A DNA stretch of 7,802 nucleotides from UBA12202 sp049595035 (lineage in GTDB: Bacteria; Pseudomonadota; Alphaproteobacteria; Puniceispirillales; UBA1172): positions 1 through 7,802 of the forward strand of contig JBMYKD010000040.1 in assembly GCA_049595035.1 (NCBI GenBank). The letters are read 5' to 3'. The stretch's first letter is position 1; each line of letters begins with the position of its first letter. Positions 1 to 7,596 of the stretch are shown here, piece by piece. A program made the position numbers and the translations under genes. Under the pieces are notes generated by a model. That model saw nothing but the letters and a program-made list of their open reading frames with translations. It did not search any database and was not told the DNA's origin.

Positions 1-8
1 CTATCGAA

Positions 9-16
9 AGGGAGAG
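9..16 (+). promoter_or_regulatory. Ribosome binding site of the binding-protein gene
   Basis: The purine-rich stretch AGGGAGAG ends 7 bases before the ATG at 24. It is a good Shine-Dalgarno match at normal spacing and supports that start. Only 23 bases lie upstream of the gene in this window, so its promoter, or its membership in an upstream operon, cannot be judged. Confidence 0.8.
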
Positions 17-23
17 ATTTATT

Positions 24-1133
24 ATGAACAGATCATTTTTAATGTTGCTAGTTGCAATTGTTGCGCTTGGTGGCACTTACTTTAATAGCGCTTCCAAAGC
101 AGATGCGGATGAACCGCTGAAAGTAGGGTTCGTCTATTTAACTAATCCGGGCGATCATGGCTGGACTTATGCGCATGAAGTGGGTCGTCAGCAACTACAA
201 GACCATTTTGGTGATAAGATCATAACCAGCTATGTGGAAAATGTTCCAGAAGGCCCAGATGCCACTCGTGTGATCCGTGAACTGGTTGCCGATGGTAATC
301 AGGTCATTTTCACCACGTCTTTCGGATATATGGAACAGACACTTAAAGTTGCCAAGGAAAATCCGGATGTAAAATTTGATCATATCACCGGTTATAAGCG
401 GGCTGAGAATATGGCTACTGGTAATATCCGTTTCTATGAAGGCCGTTATGTTCAGGGTGTTGTTGCTGGCCTGACGACGTCATCAAACCAGATTGGCTAT
501 CTAGCGGCATTCCCAATTCCGGAAGTGATTCAGGGCATTAATGCTTTTGCCCGTGGCTTACGTTCTGTCAATAAGGACGCAACCATTAAGGTGGTATGGG
601 TTAATAGCTGGTATGATCCGGTCAAAGAGGCAGATGCCGCCAAGGTTCTTATTGCCGAAGGGGCGGATGTGTTAGCACAGCATACAGATAGCCCGGCTAT
701 GCTTCAGACAGCTGAAAAGGCGGGTGCAAAAGGCTTTGGTCAGTCATCAGACATGCATAAATTTGCACCAAATGCACAGTTTTTCTCATCTGTTAACAAC
801 TGGGGGCCGTATTATATTACGCAAGTTCAAAAAGTGATGGATGGCACATGGTCAACTGGTGAAGGCCCTGATCACTGGGCTGGTAACACATGGAAAGGGA
901 TTGGCGATGACTTCCTTACTCTGTCAGAATTCAAAAATATGCCAGATGATGTCGCCGCCGCCGCTACCAAAGCGCGTGATGGCATTGCCGATGGCTCGCT
1001 CAATATCTTTGAAGGTCCAATGATGGATAACAAGGGTAACACGATCCTCAGCGCTGGTGAGGTGCTGGATGATGGCGGCCTCTGGGCTATGAATTACTAT
1101 GTTGAAGGTGTTGAAGGCAACATTCCCAACTAA
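24..1133 (+). CDS. BMP-family ABC transporter substrate-binding protein (purine/nucleoside type)
   Basis: Periplasmic binding protein of the Bmp/PnrA-like family, which delivers nucleosides or purines to an ABC importer. The 369-residue product starts with a signal peptide: Asn-Arg at residues 2-3, a hydrophobic core at about 5-20, and a likely signal peptidase I site after Ala-Asp-Ala at 26-28. There is no lipobox cysteine, so it should be a soluble periplasmic protein rather than a lipoprotein. The mature part opens with a beta strand (KVGFVYLTNPGDHGW, about 33-47) typical of these proteins, followed by an alpha/beta type I binding fold to the C terminus. Full length is normal for the family. 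The purine assignment rests on the adjacent xanthine dehydrogenase genes, not on a visible ligand signature; other nucleoside-like ligands are possible. No ATPase or permease gene follows, so the rest of the importer must lie upstream or elsewhere. A strong hairpin follows the stop codon. Confidence 0.88.
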   Translation: MNRSFLMLLVAIVALGGTYFNSASKADADEPLKVGFVYLTNPGDHGWTYAHEVGRQQLQDHFGDKIITSYVENVPEGPDATRVIRELVADGNQVIFTTSFGYMEQTLKVAKENPDVKFDHITGYKRAENMATGNIRFYEGRYVQGVVAGLTTSSNQIGYLAAFPIPEVIQGINAFARGLRSVNKDATIKVVWVNSWYDPVKEADAAKVLIAEGADVLAQHTDSPAMLQTAEKAGAKGFGQSSDMHKFAPNAQFFSSVNNWGPYYITQVQKVMDGTWSTGEGPDHWAGNTWKGIGDDFLTLSEFKNMPDDVAAAATKARDGIADGSLNIFEGPMMDNKGNTILSAGEVLDDGGLWAMNYYVEGVEGNIPN

Positions 1134-1144
1134 ATGATCTCACG

Positions 1145-1174
1145 GATCAGAGGTGGGCAAACCTGCCTCTGATC
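1145..1174 (+). terminator. Strong hairpin between the binding-protein gene and xdhA (attenuator or mRNA-stabilising stem)
   Basis: A 13-base-pair stem closes on the four-base loop CAAA (1158-1161). The outer nine pairs (GATCAGAGG at 1145-1153 with CCTCTGATC at 1166-1174) are perfect; two wobble pairs and two G-C pairs complete the inner part. It begins 11 bases after the binding-protein stop. It is not a classic intrinsic terminator, because no T run follows at once: the next T-rich stretch is at 1192-1201, about 17 bases away. It may act as a leaky terminator or as a 3' stem that protects the binding-protein message, which would lower xdh expression relative to the transporter gene. The stem is seen directly; the function is inferred. 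Confidence 0.6.
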
Positions 1175-1206
1175 TCTTGGCTTGGAATGTGTTTTTATTT
1201 TGGACT

Positions 1207-1210
1207 GGAG
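1207..1210 (+). promoter_or_regulatory. Ribosome binding site that decides the xdhA start
   Basis: GGAG lies 9 bases before the ATG at 1220. The in-frame upstream ATG at 1187 would add 11 residues (MCFYFGLEYKH) that do not look like the family N terminus. The codons from 1220 begin directly with the first strand of the ferredoxin-like domain, so 1220 is preferred. Confidence 0.7.
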
Positions 1211-1219
1211 TATAAGCAC

Positions 1220-2749
1220 ATGAACACTGCCATACGTTTTTACCTTAATGGTAAAGAACAGCATATTGATGACGTTAAGCCAGATACCACATTACTGAAC
1301 TGGTTGCGTCTGGAAAAAAGGCTCACCGGAACAAAAGAAGGATGCGCCGAAGGCGATTGTGGTGCCTGTACGGTGGTTGTTGCGTCCCTCAATGCATCGG
1401 AACAAATCATCTATAAAGCGGTTAATGCCTGTATTCTTTTTCTGCCGATGCTAGATGGATTGTCGATCACCACTGTCGAAGGTTTACGCCAGACAGATGG
1501 CGCATTACATATTGTTCAGGATGCTATCGTCACGCATCACGGGGCACAATGCGGGTTTTGCACCCCCGGTTTTGTCATGTCGCTTTATGCGGGATATGAA
1601 AACGGACTGGATGATAACCGTCAGCAGATTCAGCAAATTCTTTCTGGCAATCTGTGCCGTTGTACGGGTTATGGGGCGTTGATTGATGCCGGACAAAGCG
1701 CGGCACGTCATAAACCATCACCACAAGAACAAGCAACACAATTAGCCCGACGCGATGATGAACGCAGATATTTAAAGATGCGCCAGAAAGAAACGGAAAT
1801 GCTGGCAATAGAAACAGAGGATCAGGCCTTTTATGCCCCGAAACAGATATCGGAACTCGAAGATTTAACAGCCAGATTTCCTGACGCTACTTTTCTGGCT
1901 GGCGGCACGGATATCGGGCTCTGGGTAACAAAACAGCATCGCCAGATCAATCGCTTTATCTATCTGGGGGCGGTTGATGCACTCAAATCGATCACGCGTG
2001 ATGACACATCTATACATATTGGCGCGGCAGTTAGCCATGCCGAAGCTATGGATATTCTGGCAGAAGACTTCCCCGGATTAGGTGAAGTCTGGCAACGGTT
2101 CGGGTCAGCCCAGGTTCGCTATTCGGGAACGGTGGCGGGTAATATCGCCAATGGTTCACCCATTGGTGATATATCGCCCTGTTTTCTGGCATTAGGGGCA
2201 GAATTAACCCTTAATCACGCCGGCCAGAAACGCCGATTATCACTGGATGATTTTTTTATCAGTTATGGAAAGCAGGACAGAAAAAAGGGTGAGTTTATCG
2301 AAAGCATCACCGTACCACGTCTGAATGCTAATGAAACCTGTCATGCCTATAAAATATCTAAACGGTTTGATCAGGATATTTCGGCAGTTCTGATGGCAAG
2401 TAAGGTGCGGTTAGATGGTAGGGTGATCAAAGATATTCGTATTGGTTTTGGCGGTGTTGCGGCAACCCCTTCACGCGCCCATGAAGTGGAACAGGTGTTA
2501 GCCGGTCATGATTGTGATCAACCCCTGCCTGAACAGGCAACAGCGGCACTGGCCAGAGATTTTCAGCCGATTTCAGATATGCGTGCATCAAAGGAATACC
2601 GTTTATTGGTGGCAGAAAACCTGTTGCAGAAAATGCTGGTTGAGATAGGGGAAAATGATGGTGTCTGGCGGCTTTATACATCGTCCCTGACCCCGTCGGC
2701 CAGTGTGCCTGTATCCGCGCTTGATGGGCCAGCAAGGGGGAAAGCATGA
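1220..2749 (+). CDS. xdhA: Xanthine dehydrogenase small subunit (2x[2Fe-2S] and FAD)
   Basis: Electron-transfer subunit of bacterial xanthine dehydrogenase, which carries electrons from the molybdenum site in XdhB to FAD and NAD+. With the start at 1220 the product has 509 residues. The N-terminal plant-ferredoxin-like domain has cluster ligands Cys42, Cys47, Cys50 and Cys71. The second, helical [2Fe-2S] domain has Cys111, Cys114, Cys146 and Cys148 (AQCGFCTPG and NLCRCTGY). A charged linker at about 165-200 leads to the FAD-binding domain with LAGGTD at 226-231 and SGTVAGNIANGSPIGD at 302-317, followed by the CO-dehydrogenase-flavoprotein-like C-terminal domain. All eight cluster cysteines are present. 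It is longer than the Rhodobacter capsulatus subunit (about 460 residues); the extra length seems to lie in the linker and in a tail of about 30 residues ending in ARGKA. The stop overlaps the xdhB start, which implies translational coupling. The close alternative, another molybdenum hydroxylase of the same fold, is less likely given XdhB and XdhC. Confidence 0.95.
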   Translation: MNTAIRFYLNGKEQHIDDVKPDTTLLNWLRLEKRLTGTKEGCAEGDCGACTVVVASLNASEQIIYKAVNACILFLPMLDGLSITTVEGLRQTDGALHIVQDAIVTHHGAQCGFCTPGFVMSLYAGYENGLDDNRQQIQQILSGNLCRCTGYGALIDAGQSAARHKPSPQEQATQLARRDDERRYLKMRQKETEMLAIETEDQAFYAPKQISELEDLTARFPDATFLAGGTDIGLWVTKQHRQINRFIYLGAVDALKSITRDDTSIHIGAAVSHAEAMDILAEDFPGLGEVWQRFGSAQVRYSGTVAGNIANGSPIGDISPCFLALGAELTLNHAGQKRRLSLDDFFISYGKQDRKKGEFIESITVPRLNANETCHAYKISKRFDQDISAVLMASKVRLDGRVIKDIRIGFGGVAATPSRAHEVEQVLAGHDCDQPLPEQATAALARDFQPISDMRASKEYRLLVAENLLQKMLVEIGENDGVWRLYTSSLTPSASVPVSALDGPARGKA

Positions 2750-5052
2750 CCATGTCATCCCTTCATCATCCGGTCAAGCATGATAGCGCAACACTCTATG
2801 TCACGGGTGAAGCGCGGTATATAGATGATATTGCCTTTCCCGCAGATGGACTGCATATCGCCCTTGGTTTATCTGATCGTGCCCATGCCCGGATTACCCA
2901 TATGGATTTATCGGAATGTCTGGCTAGTACCGATGTTGTAACGGTGCTGACCGCTAGCGATATTCCCGGAAAAAATGATGCAAGCCCGGTATTCGGGGAT
3001 GATCCGATATTTGCCGAACAAGTGGTTGCATATCATGGTCAGGCGATATTCGCAGTTGTGGCAAAAAGCGCGAAAGCGGCGCGCATGGCCACAGCCAAAG
3101 CGCGTATCACTTATGCCGATTTGCCAGCCATTCTTACTATCGAAGATGCGCTTGAACAAAATCATCTGCTAGAGCCGCCCTATGTGCTTGGTGATGAAAC
3201 GGTCGAAACAGCGCTTGCTGATGCCCCGTTCCGGCTGTCAGGGTCTATCCGCATTGGCGGGCAGGAACATTTTTATCTGGAAGGTCAGGCCGCTTATGCT
3301 ATGCCGGGCGAATCTGGTGACATCACTTTATCGGTATCCAGCCAGCACCCGACCGAAGTTCAGCATAAGGTCGCGCATGCGTTAGCATTGCCTTTTCACA
3401 CGGTGACAGTGGATGTGCGTCGCATGGGTGGCGGGTTTGGCGGTAAGGAAAGCCAGAGCAATTTGCCATCTATTATTGCAGCACTGGCAGCACATAAGAC
3501 AGGATGCGCCGCGAAACTGGTTTATGACCGTGATGAGGATATGCGGGTGACTGGAAAGCGTCATGATATGCTTATCACCTATGATGTTGGATATGATGAT
3601 ACTGGCCGCATCATGGCTATGGATGTTCAACAGGCGTTGCGTTGCGGGATGTCTTATGATCTGTCACAGGCGATTGCTGAACGTGCGGTTTTACATGCAC
3701 ATAACTGTTATGCGATTAATCATGTGCGGGTAACGTCCCGGCTTTGCCGGACTCATACACCATCAAATACGGCTTTTCGTGGGTTTGGCGGCCCGCAAGG
3801 GATGCTGGCCATGGAACGGGTGATTGAAGAAGTGGCGGCCGCGCTTCACCTTGACCCGGTGGTGGTGCGTCAGCGCAATTACTTTGCGGACTGGACAGAC
3901 ACCAAACAGGATCAATGCACGCCATATCAGATGCCGGTGCGTGATGGTATTATTAATGTGCTGACAGATCAGTTGCTGAATACGTCTGATTATTTTCAGC
4001 GGCGGCAAGCGATTGAAGACTTTAACCAGTCCTCGACCATGTTCAAGAGGGGTATTGGATTTGCGCCGGTCATGTTTGGCATATCCTTTAATAAAACCAT
4101 CCTGAATCAGGCTGGGGCATTAATCCATATCTATACGGATGGGTCGGTGCATCTCAATCATGGGGGAACTGAAATGGGGCAGGGGCTTTATACAAAAACC
4201 CGCCAGATTTGTGCCCATGCTTTTGGTATTCCTGATGATATGGTGAAAATGACCGCGACCAGTACAGGTAAGGTTCCCAATACCTCGGCCACAGCGGCAT
4301 CGTCGGGAACAGATTTAAATGGCATGGCGACCAAACGGGCGGCAGATACCTTGAAAGACCGTATGGCGGCATATTTAAGCACAGTTTATCAGACAACACC
4401 GGATCAGGTGCAATTCGGATCAGGGCAGGTTTGTATCGGGGATGAGCGCATCAGCTTTGCCGAAGCGGCATCCTTATGCTGGCAGGGGCGGGTTTCGTTA
4501 TCGTCGACGGGGTTTTATGCCACGCCCGATATCCACTGGGACAGACAAAAAGGTTGCGGCGCACCATTTTATTATTTTGCCTATGGTGCGGCAGTATCTG
4601 AAGTCACGATTGATATGCTGACAGGGGAAAACCGGGTCAATCGGGTAGATATTCTGCATGATGTTGGGCAATCCATTAATCCGGCTATTGATCTTGGTCA
4701 AATAGAAGGCGGATTTATTCAGGGGATGGGCTGGCTGATGATGGAAGAGCTTATCTATGACGATAAAGGGCGATTGATGACACATGCCCCGTCAACCTAT
4801 AAAATCCCAGCCTGTTCTGATAGACCGGATGAAATGCATATCCATTTATTTGAAAGCGATGGTAACCGGTCTGATACCATTCATAAATCGAAAGCGGTTG
4901 GTGAGCCCCCTTTTATGTTAGCGATGAGTGTTTATGGTGCGGTCAATCATGCCTTAAGCCATCTGGGTTCATTCCCTTGTCTTGATACCCCGATGACCGC
5001 TGAACATATTCTTATGACTGCCACGCAAATCAAAGCATCTGGCCAGAGCTGA
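2746..5052 (+). CDS. xdhB: Xanthine dehydrogenase large subunit (molybdenum cofactor, catalytic)
   Basis: Catalytic subunit that hydroxylates hypoxanthine to xanthine and xanthine to urate at a molybdopterin-bound Mo centre in the cytoplasm. The 768 residues match the usual length (about 770-780). The small N-terminal aldehyde-oxidase/xanthine-dehydrogenase a/b-hammerhead domain (about 15-135) is followed by the Moco-binding domains. Visible motifs are GGGFGGKE at 228-235 (Glu235 corresponds to the substrate-binding Glu802 of the bovine enzyme), AFRGFGGPQ with Arg345 (bovine Arg880), FGISF at 444-448, the HGGTEMGQGL motif, and VGEPP with Glu720, the catalytic base (bovine Glu1261). Keeping both the Arg and the first Glu favours a purine substrate over an aldehyde. 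The ATG shares ATGA with the xdhA stop; a purine-rich site (AAGGGGG, 2734-2740) sits 5 bases upstream. An ATG two codons later (2752) is also possible. Confidence 0.96.
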   Translation: MTMSSLHHPVKHDSATLYVTGEARYIDDIAFPADGLHIALGLSDRAHARITHMDLSECLASTDVVTVLTASDIPGKNDASPVFGDDPIFAEQVVAYHGQAIFAVVAKSAKAARMATAKARITYADLPAILTIEDALEQNHLLEPPYVLGDETVETALADAPFRLSGSIRIGGQEHFYLEGQAAYAMPGESGDITLSVSSQHPTEVQHKVAHALALPFHTVTVDVRRMGGGFGGKESQSNLPSIIAALAAHKTGCAAKLVYDRDEDMRVTGKRHDMLITYDVGYDDTGRIMAMDVQQALRCGMSYDLSQAIAERAVLHAHNCYAINHVRVTSRLCRTHTPSNTAFRGFGGPQGMLAMERVIEEVAAALHLDPVVVRQRNYFADWTDTKQDQCTPYQMPVRDGIINVLTDQLLNTSDYFQRRQAIEDFNQSSTMFKRGIGFAPVMFGISFNKTILNQAGALIHIYTDGSVHLNHGGTEMGQGLYTKTRQICAHAFGIPDDMVKMTATSTGKVPNTSATAASSGTDLNGMATKRAADTLKDRMAAYLSTVYQTTPDQVQFGSGQVCIGDERISFAEAASLCWQGRVSLSSTGFYATPDIHWDRQKGCGAPFYYFAYGAAVSEVTIDMLTGENRVNRVDILHDVGQSINPAIDLGQIEGGFIQGMGWLMMEELIYDDKGRLMTHAPSTYKIPACSDRPDEMHIHLFESDGNRSDTIHKSKAVGEPPFMLAMSVYGAVNHALSHLGSFPCLDTPMTAEHILMTATQIKASGQS

Positions 5053-5059
5053 CAGGCGC

Positions 5060-5063
5060 GGGG
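5060..5063 (+). promoter_or_regulatory. Ribosome binding site that decides the xdhC start
   Basis: GGGG abuts the ATG at 5064 with no spacer but lies 6 bases before the in-frame ATG at 5070. The second ATG is therefore the likelier start. The choice changes the protein by only two residues (Met-Ala). Confidence 0.55.
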
Positions 5064-5069
5064 ATGGCT

Positions 5070-6053
5070 ATGACAACATTCTGGCTGGAACAGATCAATG
5101 CCTATCTGGCAGAAGATCAATCGGTGTGCCGGATCATGATTGTCGATGCCAGAGGATCAACCCCGCGTGAAGAAGGGGCTGATATGCTGGTTAGCGCGGA
5201 TCAGATTGAAGGCAGTATTGGGGGCGGCAGGCTGGAATTTGAAGCGATTGCCATTGCCAGACGCCTGATCACGCAAGCCATCAGTGACCCGGCCTTTTCG
5301 GATCAGGGATTTATCCGCCACTGGCAGGGCTTTGCCTTAGGCCCGTCGCTGGGGCAATGTTGTGGTGGTGCTGTCATGCTGCTTTTTGAAGCCTATGCCC
5401 CATCATCTCACCATGCTATCCGTGATCTATTGAAGGCAGAACAGGATGCAATAGCCATATATCATGATGCGGATAGCAGTTGCCTGCCGGTGATATATTC
5501 GGCTGAACCAGATCACATAAAGCATGGATATGATCCGGCGGCTGGTACATATTGCCAGTTGATCAGAAAAAGAAGGCGACCATTATATATTTATGGGGCA
5601 GGTCATGTTGGCCGTGCCGTCATGGCCAAAACAGATGGATTAGGGTTTGATCGTTACTGGGTGGATGATGCCATTTCCCGATTTCCACCAGCGACAACAG
5701 AACCAGACGCTGATATCACGATAGTTCCGGCTAGCGATATGACCATTATTGCCCGCCATGCCCCAGCGGATAGCTATCATCTGGTTTTGACGTATTCGCA
5801 TCGGCTGGATGAAGCCATTATTCATGCTATTCTGATGGAAAACCAATTTGCCAGATTAGGGTTAATCGGATCAGTCACCAAACGTCAGCGGTTTTTTTCA
5901 TCACTGAAACAGGCAGGAATACCGGCGGAACTGTTCACGCGGGTGGTCTGTCCGGTTGGGCTTCCGTCGATTAAGGGCAAAGCCCCGGAACAGGTCGCGT
6001 TATCAATAGCCGCGCAATTAGCGATCTGGCTTGATGAGGATATGGCGGTTTAA
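5070..6053 (+). CDS. xdhC: Xanthine dehydrogenase accessory protein, Moco-binding chaperone
   Basis: In Rhodobacter capsulatus XdhC binds molybdenum cofactor, promotes its sulfuration by a cysteine desulfurase, and hands it to XdhB; it is not part of the final enzyme. The product here has 327 residues from the start at 5070 (329 from 5064). The N-terminal XdhC/CoxI domain has RGSTPREEGADML at 28-40, GSIGGGRLE at 48-56 and the paired cysteines of GQCCGG (Cys97, Cys98), a region tied to cofactor binding in this family. The C-terminal Rossmann-like domain starts with YIYGAGHVG (173-181) and continues through the LTYSH, GLIGSVTKRQRFF and CPVGLPSIKGKAPEQVALSIAAQL motifs. Length and motifs are normal. 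It lies 17 bases after xdhB and should be cotranscribed. Its stop codon overlaps the stop of the convergent deaminase gene. Confidence 0.93.
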   Translation: MTTFWLEQINAYLAEDQSVCRIMIVDARGSTPREEGADMLVSADQIEGSIGGGRLEFEAIAIARRLITQAISDPAFSDQGFIRHWQGFALGPSLGQCCGGAVMLLFEAYAPSSHHAIRDLLKAEQDAIAIYHDADSSCLPVIYSAEPDHIKHGYDPAAGTYCQLIRKRRRPLYIYGAGHVGRAVMAKTDGLGFDRYWVDDAISRFPPATTEPDADITIVPASDMTIIARHAPADSYHLVLTYSHRLDEAIIHAILMENQFARLGLIGSVTKRQRFFSSLKQAGIPAELFTRVVCPVGLPSIKGKAPEQVALSIAAQLAIWLDEDMAV

Positions 6054-7456
6054 TATCCGCTCCGGGTCAGTAATTGCCGCGCTGATGCATCATGCCGTTC
6101 CAGTAATTGTGGCATATCCATGCTGGTCAGATGAAAATCATTGACCACAAACTGGCCATTGATCATCACATGGCGCGGTTTGACCGGGCCGCAGAAAATC
6201 AATGCCGCTAGCGGGTCGGTCTGGGTACCACTAAAGTCGATAGCATGGCGGTCAAATATCGCCAGATCAGCCGAATAACCAGTAGCAATCTGGCCGATAT
6301 CATCACGGTTCAATACCTCTGCCCCGCCTCTGGTGGCGACGCGCAAGGCTTCTCTTGCGGTCATATTTTCAGCACCATGCATCACCCGTTGCAATAGCAT
6401 GGTCTGGCGGGCTTCGTTCAGCATATGGCCGCTATCGCTGGATGATGAGCCATCAACGCCAAGCCCCACATGCACCCCTGCATCCAGCATCTGGCGCACT
6501 GGTGCAATGCCGCTGGCTAGCCGCATGTTGGAACAGGGGCAATGGGCAACGCCGGTGCCGGTGCGGGCAAACAGATTGATTTCTTCGGCGTTGAGCTGAA
6601 CGCAATGGGCATGCCAGACATGTGATCCTGTCCAGCCCAGGTCTTCGGCATAATCCCCCGGCCGCATGTTGAAATGTTCAAGGCTATATTCGATATCTTC
6701 CACATTTTCCGCCAGATGGGTATGCAGGCCAACGCCTTTATCCTTGGCCATGATAGCGGTATCCCGCATCAATTCACGGCTGACCGAAAAGGGTGAACAC
6801 GGGGCCAGGGCAACGCGTATCATGGCATGTCGGCTATCATCATGAAAGCTATCCACAACACGCAGGCAATCAGCAAGGATATCGGGTTCTGGTTCGGTCA
6901 GGATATCCGGCGGCAAACCGCCATGGCTTTCGCCTATGCTCATGGAACCGCGGGTGGCGGTAAAACGCATGCCGATATCCTGTGCCGCTTCAATCGCGTT
7001 ATCCAGACGGCTTCCATTGGGGAAAAGATACTGGTGATCAGATGATGTGGTGCAACCGCTTAAGGCCAGTTCTGCCAGACCTGCCGCCGCCGAGATATAG
7101 ATATCATCCGGCATGAGATGTTGCCAGATGGGATAAAGCGTTTGTAGCCAGCCAAACAGGCTTTTATTCTGGGCGGCAGGCACCACGCGGGTCAGATTCT
7201 GGAACAGATGATGATGGGTATTCACCATGCCGGGGATGATGATATGGCCGTGCATATCCATCACCTCAATATCGGATAGGGCGGGATTGGACTCTAGCTG
7301 TTGGTGCATGGATTGGTGGCTGTCCACTGCCGCGATCACGCCATCCTCGATCAGGATAGCGGCATCCGGAATCTCCCGCCCACAAGGGTTTTTATGGGTG
7401 TCGGTATCATCCATCGTGGCAAGGATATCAATGTGGTCAAGAAGAATATGTGCCAT
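6050..7456 (-). CDS. 8-oxoguanine deaminase-like amidohydrolase
   Basis: Metal-dependent amidohydrolase of the TrzN/AtzB/guanine-deaminase group, 468 residues, cytoplasmic. The closest recalled match is 8-oxoguanine deaminase (characterised as Pa0142 of Pseudomonas aeruginosa), which converts 8-oxoguanine to urate and ammonia. Visible elements are the metal-binding HxH within NTHHHLFQNLTR (His81, His83), GCTTSSDHQYLFPNG (134-148), GSMSIGESHGGLPPD (170-184), HTHLAE (His245, His247, catalytic Glu250), VWHAHCV (His282, His284), AHCPCSNMRLASGIAPV (304-320) and GLGVDGSSSSDSGH with metal ligand Asp335. The GESxGGLPPD and CPCSNMRLASG segments are what favour this assignment over plain guanine deaminase. 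The start at 7456 gives the expected N terminus (ILLDHIDILATMDD); its ribosome site is weak, only GGGA about 10 bases upstream. It is convergent with xdhC but shares the urate end point. Older database names such as hydroxyatrazine hydrolase are alternatives; isoxanthopterin or guanine remain possible substrates. Confidence 0.85.
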   Translation of the reverse strand: MAHILLDHIDILATMDDTDTHKNPCGREIPDAAILIEDGVIAAVDSHQSMHQQLESNPALSDIEVMDMHGHIIIPGMVNTHHHLFQNLTRVVPAAQNKSLFGWLQTLYPIWQHLMPDDIYISAAAGLAELALSGCTTSSDHQYLFPNGSRLDNAIEAAQDIGMRFTATRGSMSIGESHGGLPPDILTEPEPDILADCLRVVDSFHDDSRHAMIRVALAPCSPFSVSRELMRDTAIMAKDKGVGLHTHLAENVEDIEYSLEHFNMRPGDYAEDLGWTGSHVWHAHCVQLNAEEINLFARTGTGVAHCPCSNMRLASGIAPVRQMLDAGVHVGLGVDGSSSSDSGHMLNEARQTMLLQRVMHGAENMTAREALRVATRGGAEVLNRDDIGQIATGYSADLAIFDRHAIDFSGTQTDPLAALIFCGPVKPRHVMINGQFVVNDFHLTSMDMPQLLERHDASARQLLTRSGY

Positions 7457-7488
7457 GTTGTATCAATCCCGTTTCTGCCTGTTGTGTT

Positions 7489-7514
7489 GGTGTGTTGTAT
7501 CGGTGTGTTGTATT
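7489..7514 (-). repeat. Tandem 13-base repeat in the deaminase leader
   Basis: Two adjacent copies, 7489-7501 and 7502-7514, agree at 12 of 13 bases (plus strand GGTGTGTTGTAT then C or T). A decayed third copy (8 of 13) may precede at 7476-7488. Read in the direction of the deaminase gene, the unit is (A/G)ATACAACACACC. The core GATACAACA also occurs next to the start codon, at 7456-7464. The stretch is rich in A and C, so it should be weakly folded in RNA. It could be simple-sequence drift, a translation enhancer or a protein-binding site. Confidence 0.7.
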
Positions 7515-7552
7515 GGTTCTAGGGGTTAGCATATCCGATAAACAGCTCATGT

Positions 7553-7582
7553 TCTATAAAACCTATAATGGGATTTTGTCCA
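7553..7582 (-). promoter_or_regulatory. Candidate sigma-70 promoter of the deaminase gene
   Basis: On the minus strand TGGACA (7582-7577, five of six to the -35 consensus) is separated by 18 bases from TATAGA (7558-7553, four of six to -10). Transcription would start near 7546, giving a leader of about 90 bases that carries the ATACAACA repeats. The match is by eye only. Confidence 0.35.
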
Positions 7583-7596
7583 TATGGCGAGGGCGT

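Noticed and set aside
1187..1219. Upstream in-frame ATG that would lengthen XdhA by 11 residues
   Set aside because: It lacks a good ribosome site and adds residues not expected in the family; the ATG at 1220 has GGAG at proper spacing and begins the ferredoxin-like domain.
2427..2753. Minus-strand open frame of 108 codons opposite the end of xdhA
   Set aside because: It lies wholly over xdhA and the start of xdhB, whose domains are certain, and its product shows no domain or plausible composition.
7227..7529. Plus-strand open frame of 100 codons over the 5' end of the deaminase
   Set aside because: It is antisense to a well-supported gene, with a tryptophan-, serine- and cysteine-rich product typical of a shadow frame.
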